From the NCBI GenBank assembly GCA_002455655.1, contig DKLF01000037.1, positions 1-20,662 on the forward strand: a DNA stretch of 20,662 bases. The letters are read 5' to 3'. This DNA is from Oscillibacter sp. UBA6647 (GTDB lineage Bacteria > Bacillota > Clostridia > Oscillospirales > Oscillospiraceae). Every line of letters starts with the position of its first letter. The stretch's first letter is position 1. Shown here piece after piece: positions 1-6,429 of this stretch. Both the position numbers and the translations under genes were made by a program. Below the pieces are notes generated by a model. The model saw only the letters and a program-made list of their open reading frames with translations, did no database searches and was not told where the DNA came from.

Positions 1-48
1 CGTATTTGAAGTTTTGCTCATGGCTAGGCTACTAATTATTAATGGGAG

Positions 49-984
49 GTGATTTTCACGCAAAACGAGCTGGATATCCTTTTTGCCAATCTGAATGCCT
101 GCCTTGCCCAGAGAGATTCCAAAATTACCGAGTGGTTTTCGCCGGAGCGCCTGCGGCAGGCTGATTCCCACCAAGAAGAATATATTGCCTCATACAACGA
201 GCTGGGCGTGTTTTGCCGTGACAGCGGCCGTCTCCCCCAGTCTTTGGAATCGTTTGAAAAAGCAAGGGCGCTGGCCGACGCACATCCGGGCCTTGCATGC
301 GGCGAATATGCCGCCCTCCTAAACAACATGGCGGGAACCTATCGCCTGATGGGACAAAACGGGAAGGCAATCGAAGTGCTGCTGCAAGCAGCGGAGTTGT
401 GCTGGAGGGACCGGAAACAGGAAACCTACGCCTATGTGGGGGTTTTGAAGAATCTGGCCATGGCATATTGGGCGGACGGTCAACCGGAGTCCGCTATCCG
501 CCGCTTGCAGGAGGCTCTGCCCTTGCTTCAGATTCTTCCGGAGCATCGGCACGAAACGGCGGTTATTTACAGCAATCTTACGGCCCTCTACCATGCCGCA
601 GGGGACAAATCCCGGGCAATGCGGGCGTTGAATCGGGCGCTTCAGGAATGTGAAAAAAACCGCGAGGATGAAAACGTCCATTACGCCGCCATTCTTAACA
701 CTCTTGCCGGTTTTCTGTTTTCCGAAAGGGACTTTCGCCGCGCGGCAATGCTCTATCGCAAATCTGCAAGACACATCAGGCAATTTTGCGGAGAGACGCT
801 GGAGTATGCCTGCATTTGTCAAAATTTGTGCTGGGTTTATGAAAAAATGGGGGAGCGCGGTCGGGCATCAGACGCGCTTTCCGCCGCAATGCACATATTT
901 GAAAAGCTATTGGGCCCGAACCATGAGCGAACGGTCTTGGTACGGGGAATACTGGCACGCATGAAGGCCGGGGAAGCCCCATGA
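49..984 (+). CDS. Tetratricopeptide-repeat (TPR) protein
   Basis: The protein is about 308-311 aa and almost wholly built of about six helical TPR units of roughly 40 residues, of the longer kinesin-light-chain type (for example the units containing NNMAGTYRLMGQNGKAIEVL, KNLAMAYWADGQPESAIRRL and LNTLAGFLFSERDFRRAAML). It has no signal peptide or membrane segment, so it is probably a cytoplasmic protein-protein interaction scaffold. No enzymatic or DNA-binding domain is visible. The start is uncertain: the GTG at 49 lies inside the Shine-Dalgarno sequence GGAGGTGAT (45-53), and the codon at normal spacing is ACG at 58. An in-frame TAA at 40-42 rules out a longer protein. It is followed 136 nt later by the sigma-54 activator in the same direction, so a role in the same signalling is possible but unproven. 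The specific function is unknown. Confidence 0.85.
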   Translation: MIFTQNELDILFANLNACLAQRDSKITEWFSPERLRQADSHQEEYIASYNELGVFCRDSGRLPQSLESFEKARALADAHPGLACGEYAALLNNMAGTYRLMGQNGKAIEVLLQAAELCWRDRKQETYAYVGVLKNLAMAYWADGQPESAIRRLQEALPLLQILPEHRHETAVIYSNLTALYHAAGDKSRAMRALNRALQECEKNREDENVHYAAILNTLAGFLFSERDFRRAAMLYRKSARHIRQFCGETLEYACICQNLCWVYEKMGERGRASDALSAAMHIFEKLLGPNHERTVLVRGILARMKAGEAP

Positions 985-1060
985 ACGAGGTGTATATGCG
1001 CACCCTTGCCCCCCTCGGTAAGCACAGCCCCACATCGTGACGGGGACAATGCAAATTCCC

Positions 1061-1089
1061 TTGTGCGGAACCAAAAAATACTGTATGAT
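1061..1089 (+). promoter_or_regulatory. Possible sigma-70 promoter of the sigma-54 activator gene
   Basis: A TTGTGC hexamer (1061-1066) and TATGAT (1084-1089) are separated by exactly 17 nt. They lie 32 nt upstream of the activator's ATG at 1121. The -35 is a 4/6 match and the -10 a 5/6 match, so this is plausible but not strong. It would let the activator be made independently of the TPR gene. Confidence 0.4.
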
Positions 1090-1120
1090 TAAGAAAACCA
1101 ATGGGTGAGGGGTGCAAACC

Positions 1121-2842
1121 ATGAAAAGTCTAGATACAATGAACACACTCTCCCAATGCGGGCTTGGCGCGGCGCTGATTGACCGGGACTGCCTGCTTCT
1201 GGAGATCAACGAAACCGGCGAGCGCCTGCTCGGAGGGCTCGGCCGCCCCGGAGGGTCCCTGCTGGAAATTGCTCCCGCCTTCTGCGGTGCGCTTCCCTCC
1301 GAGGAATACTGCAATATCTCCTTTGGGGAATATCTCCGGCAATGCCCCTCCCCGGAAGTAGAGGACCTGCCCGCCGGTGTGCGCATGGTGGTATTTCGGG
1401 ACGCGCGGAATGATATCTGCCACGATATGCTGATGTGCGCCATCAACCAAGTCAGCGACTCGGTGATCCTGTGCGATGAACAGGGCCGCGTTTTTTTGCT
1501 CAACGATGCTGCGACGCGGCTTGAATCCACTCTGGCGCAGGAGATTGTTGGCAGAAACCTTCAGGACGTTTACACGGTGAAAAACGAGAGCGATTTGGAA
1601 ATTCCCCGCGTGATGCGGGAGTGCAAGCCCCGGCTGAACATCCGCCAGCACTATGTCACCAAGCACGGCAAAGAGGTGGCGGTGATGGACGATACCTACC
1701 CGGTCATCCTGAACGGCAAGGTTGTCGGTGGCTTCAGCGTGATGCGGGACTGGACGCAGGTGGACCGGCTGAACCGGCAGGTCATTGAGTTGCAGCAAAA
1801 GCTTCTGGGGCATGACGAACACAGGCGCAGAGGCGGACGCAGCCCTCTTTCCGCCAAGTATCGGTTCGAGGATATTGTTTTTAACAGCGCCGTCATGCGA
1901 GCGTGCATGGAAAAATGCGAAAAAAGCGCCAAATCCGATTCCGGCATTATGATTTGCGGTGAAACCGGCACCGGAAAAGAACTGTTTGCCCAAGGGATTC
2001 ATAATGCCAGCCATCGCGCCGATGGGCCCTTTTTGGCGATCAACTGCGCGGCCATTCCGGAAAACCTGCTGGAGTCTATGCTCTTTGGAACGGAGAAAGG
2101 AGCATATACCGGGGCCGAGCGTCGTGTCGGCCTGTTTGAACAGGCCGATGGCGGGACGCTGCTGCTGGATGAAATCAACTCCATGCCTCTGTCACTGCAA
2201 CCCAAGCTTTTGCGCGTGCTTCAGGAGGGCGTGGTCCGCCGGGTGGGCGGAATCGATGAAATTCCGGTGGATGTGCGGATGATTTCCAATATCAATATTT
2301 CGCCGTGGCAGGCGGTGCGGGAGAAAAAACTGCGGCCCGATCTGCTGTACCGGCTGGGCGTGGTAAACATCACTATTCCCCCCTTGCGGGACCGGGCCTG
2401 CGACATTCCTCTGCTTGCCAAGCACTTTGTCCTGTCTTTAAATCGAAAGATGATGAAGAATATCAAGGAAATTGCCCCCGACGCAATGGAGCGGCTCTGC
2501 AATTATAGCTGGCCCGGCAATGTGCGGGAATTGCAGCATGCCATTGAATACGCCATGAACATCCTGCCGGATGACGCGCTGGTCATCCCCCAAGAGATGC
2601 TTCCGGACCACATCCTTCACGGGGATTCAGAAGAAACGCCGGGATGGCTGGAACAGCGCAAAAGCGCCATTATCGGTGGAATCGGCGCAAAAATGGGAAG
2701 AGATGAGTTGACGCGCCTCTTGCAGGCAAATGGCGGAAATATCACCCAGACAGCCCGGATGCTGGGCATCAGCCGGCAAAACCTGCAATATCGTATCAAA
2801 CGGGATAAAATTGACCCGGCAAAATCGGACGGCATTGTCTAA
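1121..2842 (+). CDS. PAS-domain sigma-54-dependent transcriptional activator (bEBP)
   Basis: This 573-aa enhancer-binding protein remodels RNA polymerase-sigma-54. A PAS-like segment lies near residues 10-95 and a clearer PAS domain near 100-220 (DSVILCDEQGRVFLLNDAA), so it probably senses a small molecule directly; there is no receiver domain. The AAA+ domain (about 240-470) has Walker A GETGTGKE, the sigma-54 contact loop as GAYTGA (a common variant of GAFTGA), and Walker B GGTLLLDEI. A Fis-type helix-turn-helix ends the protein (GGNITQTARMLGISRQNLQY). I chose the ATG at 1121: GAGGGG lies 8-9 nt upstream, whereas the in-frame GTG at 1112 falls at the edge of the SD itself. It is convergent with the BCCT gene across a terminator. 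A good sigma-54 promoter before the glycyl radical enzyme makes that gene the likely target. Confidence 0.95.
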   Translation: MKSLDTMNTLSQCGLGAALIDRDCLLLEINETGERLLGGLGRPGGSLLEIAPAFCGALPSEEYCNISFGEYLRQCPSPEVEDLPAGVRMVVFRDARNDICHDMLMCAINQVSDSVILCDEQGRVFLLNDAATRLESTLAQEIVGRNLQDVYTVKNESDLEIPRVMRECKPRLNIRQHYVTKHGKEVAVMDDTYPVILNGKVVGGFSVMRDWTQVDRLNRQVIELQQKLLGHDEHRRRGGRSPLSAKYRFEDIVFNSAVMRACMEKCEKSAKSDSGIMICGETGTGKELFAQGIHNASHRADGPFLAINCAAIPENLLESMLFGTEKGAYTGAERRVGLFEQADGGTLLLDEINSMPLSLQPKLLRVLQEGVVRRVGGIDEIPVDVRMISNINISPWQAVREKKLRPDLLYRLGVVNITIPPLRDRACDIPLLAKHFVLSLNRKMMKNIKEIAPDAMERLCNYSWPGNVRELQHAIEYAMNILPDDALVIPQEMLPDHILHGDSEETPGWLEQRKSAIIGGIGAKMGRDELTRLLQANGGNITQTARMLGISRQNLQYRIKRDKIDPAKSDGIV

Positions 2843-2860
2843 CTGTATTTTCCGGGAGAA

Positions 2861-2900
2861 AAGCGCGGTCCCCTGCTACGGCGGAGGACCGCGCTTTTTA
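2861..2900. terminator. Bidirectional Rho-independent terminator between activator and BCCT genes
   Basis: An 11-bp perfect stem (AAGCGCGGTCC at 2861-2871 with GGACCGCGCTT at 2886-2896) has a 14-nt loop. It is followed by T's on the + strand (2895-2899) and, read on the - strand, by TTTTC. It sits between two convergent stops (2842 and 2909), so it can serve both genes. Confidence 0.85.
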
Positions 2901-2908
2901 AAATTTTT

Positions 2909-4540
2909 TTAGAAGCCTAGCTTTGCTAGAAATTTGATCTTGCTCTTTGCTGCCGGAGGCACGCCGTTGTCGGGAGCGTTGGCCACGCTATCCTCGTCCA
3001 CATAGCCTCCATCCGCCTTGCGGGGCCGCTTGGACATATAGCGCAGGAAGCCCAAAATTACAAACAAGCAGACAAATGTCAGCGGAATACCGCAGAAGGA
3101 CTTGATGGTCTTCACGCCATTGATGCCGCCCAATGCGGTAAATACCAGAGCAATCACGGCGAAGACAAGTCCCCAGAACAACTTTAGGGGAACCGGAGCC
3201 TCGGTGTTCTCATCGCTCCCCTCTACACACATACTGGCCAGCGTCACGGTCATGGAGTCGCACTGGGTGACCAGCGAGATAGTGATGATGCACAGCATCA
3301 CAATTTTTGCAACCGTGGAAAACGGCAGCACGTTGAACATGGACAGCGTCAGCGCCTCCGCGCCCTCGGCGAGATAGATGCTGTAAAAATCCACACCCTC
3401 AAACAGCTGTGCGTGCAGGATTGTTCCGCCAAAAGCGGAGAACCACACGATACCAAACAGAGCCGGGAACAGCCACTCAATCAGAATGAACTCCCGCAGG
3501 CTGCGGCCATAGGCCACGCGGACCATAAACAGGCCCAGCAGCGGAGCGTAGGCCATCCAGTCCACCCACCAGTACATGTCCCAGTTCTGGGGCCACATGC
3601 CGCTGTCGGGATAGGGAGCCGTGTAAAGGCTGGCGGCGAAAAACTCGCTGAAATATTCGCCTAGACTTTCGGTAAACAGGTTGCAGATGTACTCCGTAGG
3701 CCCCGCTAGGATCACAAAAAACAGCAGGATGAAGAAAAACTGCACATTGTAGTTAGAGAGCTTGGTGATGCCGTTGCGCAGACCGCTGAGAGCGGATGCG
3801 TTGTAGCAGAAGAACATCACCACGATAATCACCGCATAAATCGTCATGCTGGGCTCGATGCCGGAAAACGCCTTAACAGCGGCGGAGAGCTGCATGGCTC
3901 CATAGCCCAGACCGCCGGCCACCGCGCCGGTGAGGGCAAACGTGGAAACGGAATCAAACACGTCGCACCAGCGGCTTTTCATCACAGCCCTGCCAAAGAT
4001 GGGAATCAGGCAGGAACTGGCCTTAAAGGGCGCACCCATGTTCAAAATCGCATAGGACAAAATGACGCCCATAATTACGCAACTGGCATAGGGTGTCAGG
4101 CCCCACTGCAAAAAGCAATGCAGCATACTCCACAATACGGCGCCGTTGCTGCCGGGGAGAAGCCCGGTGCTGGGAGAGGGCTCCATGGCAAAGAGCAGCG
4201 GCTCTGCCGCACCCCAAAAGACCACACCTGCGCCGATACCGGTGCACAGAGAGATTCCGAACCACTGCAAATAGGTGAATTTGGGCTTCGCATTGGGGCC
4301 GCCCAGCTTGATCTTGCCCAAAGGCGTAACCATGATGACAACGCATAAAATGACCATGAACAGCATGACCAGGCTGACGAACCACCCAAGGTTCGACATC
4401 AGGTTGTTCATGACCATATTATTAAGCACATTATAAAAGCCTGTTGCGTTTACAACAATGGCAATCAGCATCGCTACAAAGAGGATTACCGTGACAGACA
4501 TCACGACCGGCCGTATCTTCACATTTCTCTTTTGTTCCAT
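2909..4540 (-). CDS. BCCT-family (betaine/carnitine/choline) transporter with altered binding box
   Basis: The protein is 543 aa with about 12 hydrophobic segments, the usual size for BCCT secondary transporters in the cytoplasmic membrane. Family marks are CTGIGAGVVFWGAAEPLLFA (99-118), the TM8 stretch starting W320 and ending GRSLREF (345-351), and TQCDSMTVTLASMC (425-438). The aromatic cage that holds trimethylammonium groups differs from BetP. By my alignment BetP Trp374 is kept (W328), but Trp373 is Asp327, Trp377 is Tyr331 (Tyr also in CaiT), Trp194 is Tyr151 and Tyr197 is Cys154. The substrate may therefore not be plain glycine betaine or choline. The start ATG has an AGAGGAAA site upstream. 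It is the last gene of the minus-strand block, 291 nt after AraC, and presumably feeds the GRE pathway. Confidence 0.93.
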   Translation of the reverse strand: MEQKRNVKIRPVVMSVTVILFVAMLIAIVVNATGFYNVLNNMVMNNLMSNLGWFVSLVMLFMVILCVVIMVTPLGKIKLGGPNAKPKFTYLQWFGISLCTGIGAGVVFWGAAEPLLFAMEPSPSTGLLPGSNGAVLWSMLHCFLQWGLTPYASCVIMGVILSYAILNMGAPFKASSCLIPIFGRAVMKSRWCDVFDSVSTFALTGAVAGGLGYGAMQLSAAVKAFSGIEPSMTIYAVIIVVMFFCYNASALSGLRNGITKLSNYNVQFFFILLFFVILAGPTEYICNLFTESLGEYFSEFFAASLYTAPYPDSGMWPQNWDMYWWVDWMAYAPLLGLFMVRVAYGRSLREFILIEWLFPALFGIVWFSAFGGTILHAQLFEGVDFYSIYLAEGAEALTLSMFNVLPFSTVAKIVMLCIITISLVTQCDSMTVTLASMCVEGSDENTEAPVPLKLFWGLVFAVIALVFTALGGINGVKTIKSFCGIPLTFVCLFVILGFLRYMSKRPRKADGGYVDEDSVANAPDNGVPPAAKSKIKFLAKLGF

Positions 4541-4831
4541 TTTTGAAAGTTTCCTCTCTTTTTCCTTTTTTGGGTGCTTTTCAGTAACCCGCGATTATCC
4601 GGTAAAGCGGAGGCTTTCCTTTTTCTTCTCCTTTCCTTTGACTTTATATCCAGAATGCCGAACCTACGGGAAACACACACAATTCCCGGATGCTCGACGG
4701 TCATACTCATTTAATAAAAAGAAGATCAGAGACTGCGTGCGAATTTTACGGTTCTTAATGTTATTAAACAGTCTGGAGCGCTCGCCTCTCGCAAAGCTGG
4801 AAGCGGCGGACCATTCCGCATCCTGCCCCGC
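4541..4831. other. Non-coding gap between AraC and BCCT genes
   Basis: No gene is supported in these 291 bases. On the minus strand the last part before the BCCT start is a purine-rich leader with the ribosome binding site. I found no good sigma-70 or sigma-54 promoter. The best -10-like sequence (complement of TTTATA, 4643-4648) has no -35 at proper spacing. BCCT may be read through from AraC or use an activator-dependent promoter. Confidence 0.5.
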
Positions 4832-5548
4832 TCATCCGATACTTTGTTGGAAGCAGGGGCAGTTCCGGTATTCCTTCGGCGTCATTCCGGTGACGCTGTG
4901 AAAAGCGCGGGTAAAGGTGGAATTGCTGCTATAGCCCACCATCACCGCAATTTCCATTACACTGTATCTGGTGTTTGTCAGCAGCTCCTTCGCCCGGTTG
5001 ATGCGGATGCAGCGCAGATAAAAGCTGGGGGAAAAGCCCGTCTTTTGCTTGAACCAGCCATTATAATAGGTCACGTTATATCGTTCGATTCCAGCCAACT
5101 GATTAACGGTAATGGGCAGGTCGTAGTGCTCTCCGATATAGCGGATTGAGGGCGCGGCGCAATTTTCGATCAGCTTGCTATATAAATAGGCATACAGATG
5201 CCGGACCGACCGGCTGTTGGGATCCTGCTTCAGCTCGGCCTGAATCAAATCCACAAGCTGGATGATCTGCCCCTGCATGGAAATAATCATGGGAGAGGAC
5301 AGCAGAACTGCATCCTTACTGTTGGCCATATCCTCCGACAGGTTCATCGCCAGCAGCTTTCCCAAATAATCGCACCGGTGAAGCATTTTAGCGGGGATGA
5401 AACATAATTCCTGCGGAGTCACCTCATACTCGGCGTCGCCCGCCAGGACCCGCATGGTCTGGCGCAAAGGGACGAGAATTTGAGGATGCTCGTGGGAATG
5501 TGCGCCGCGGCACTCGTCAAAAACGCGAATGTCCACCATTTGTTTCAT
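4832..5548 (-). CDS. AraC-family transcriptional regulator (cupin plus HTH)
   Basis: This is a 238-aa AraC/XylS-type regulator. The N-terminal half is a cupin-like ligand-sensing domain (HSHEHPQILVPL near residue 18, then a V-T-P-x-E-L-C-F-I-P-A type strand). The C-terminal ~100 residues hold two helix-turn-helices, with the classical second motif YSVMEIAVMVGYSSNSTFTRAF. I chose the ATG at 5548 because GGAGG lies 8 nt upstream; an in-frame ATG at 5578 would add ten residues and has only a GGGAGAG stretch directly before it. It lies between the GRE activase and the BCCT transporter on the same strand, so it probably responds to the imported substrate or a product. A 6-bp GC-rich hairpin lies between the activase and this gene. 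The target sites are not identified. Confidence 0.92.
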   Translation of the reverse strand: MKQMVDIRVFDECRGAHSHEHPQILVPLRQTMRVLAGDAEYEVTPQELCFIPAKMLHRCDYLGKLLAMNLSEDMANSKDAVLLSSPMIISMQGQIIQLVDLIQAELKQDPNSRSVRHLYAYLYSKLIENCAAPSIRYIGEHYDLPITVNQLAGIERYNVTYYNGWFKQKTGFSPSFYLRCIRINRAKELLTNTRYSVMEIAVMVGYSSNSTFTRAFHSVTGMTPKEYRNCPCFQQSIG

Positions 5549-5589
5549 AGGCGTATCCTCCAAGCTATGTAAATTCATCTCTCCCGGCA

Positions 5590-5622
5590 GGCGCGCGAAC
5601 TATCCCTCCCCGCGCCCGCGCC
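5590..5622 (-). terminator. GC-rich hairpin just after the activase gene (attenuator or 3' stabiliser?)
   Basis: GGCGCG (5590-5595) can pair with CGCGCC (5617-5622); the hairpin begins 3 nt after the activase stop. No T-run follows on the minus strand, so it is a poor intrinsic terminator. It could lower AraC expression relative to the GRE pair or protect the 3' end of a processed message. Confidence 0.3.
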
Positions 5623-5625
5623 TTT

Positions 5626-6402
5626 TCAAATCACGCGCTCCACAAAATGTCCAATCACGCCGCGGCAATGCTCCATCCGCTCCGCGCTTGGCGGCAAAAC
5701 GTCCTTCAGGGGATAGTCGAGCCCCAGTTTTTCATAGGTCGCCGTCCCCAGGCGGTGATAAGGCAGCAACTGCACGTGATGCAAGTTTGTGAGTCCCGCG
5801 CAGAACGCGCCGATCTTTTCCAGCTCCTCCTCATCGTCGTTCACCCCCGGGATGATAGGCGTGCGAATCACCAGACGGAGCCGGTTTTTTACCTCGTTGG
5901 TGCGCGTCATATTTTCCAGAATCCGCGTATTATCCACACCGCAATAGCACTGATGCCGTTCCTTCGTGTAAAGCTTCAGGTCTACATACGCCGTGTCCGT
6001 ATAGGGCAAAAGCGCGTCAATTTTTTCCCACGGCGCAAAAAAGGAAGTCTCTATGGCGGTGTTGAAGCACTCAGCCTTGAAATTTTTCAAGAGCGCGAGG
6101 GAAAATTCCGGCTGCGCCAGGGCCTCTCCTCCGGACAGCGTAACGCCGCCGGAGGAGATAAAGTAGAAATGCGAGTCCTTTCGCGCCTCCCGCAGTACAT
6201 GGGCCACAGTCATTTTTTCACCGTAGGAATACGCGTCGGCCCGCTCAATCTCAAAGGACTGACTTTCCGGGGTTGAGCACCACTGGCAGCGCAATGGGCA
6301 GCCTTTTAAAAATACGACGGTGCGAAAGCCGTCCCCGTCGTGAATGGAGGAGCGCTCTATCCGCAGGATGGTCCCCTCTCTGTTTGGCTCGAATATCTCC
6401 AT
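5626..6402 (-). CDS. Glycyl radical enzyme activating enzyme, radical SAM, single-cluster type
   Basis: This 258-aa radical SAM protein would use S-adenosylmethionine and a [4Fe-4S] cluster to place the glycyl radical on the GRE encoded just upstream. The cluster motif CPLRCQWC (CX3CX2C) is at C35, C39 and C42, followed by the SAM-contact motif SGGVTLSGGE (84-93), RTPIIPGVND and LLPYHRLG, all usual for GRE activases. Residues 43-84, where most non-PFL activases carry a ferredoxin-like insert with two extra clusters, are short and contain no cysteine. The overall size therefore resembles pyruvate formate-lyase activase. The start ATG lies 27 nt after the GRE stop, behind a weak GGGGGC site, so the two are surely co-transcribed. 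The electron donor is presumably flavodoxin or ferredoxin. Confidence 0.95.
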   Translation of the reverse strand: MEIFEPNREGTILRIERSSIHDGDGFRTVVFLKGCPLRCQWCSTPESQSFEIERADAYSYGEKMTVAHVLREARKDSHFYFISSGGVTLSGGEALAQPEFSLALLKNFKAECFNTAIETSFFAPWEKIDALLPYTDTAYVDLKLYTKERHQCYCGVDNTRILENMTRTNEVKNRLRLVIRTPIIPGVNDDEEELEKIGAFCAGLTNLHHVQLLPYHRLGTATYEKLGLDYPLKDVLPPSAERMEHCRGVIGHFVERVI

Positions 6403-6429
6403 TGCGCCCCAGCGCCCCCTTCATATTTC

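Noticed and set aside
4574..4590. Possible sigma-54 promoter before the BCCT gene (minus strand, GG-N10-GC)
   Set aside because: Only the two dinucleotides and spacing match; the flanking bases (GGTTACT and AAGCA) fit the consensus poorly and it lies within about 50 nt of the start codon.
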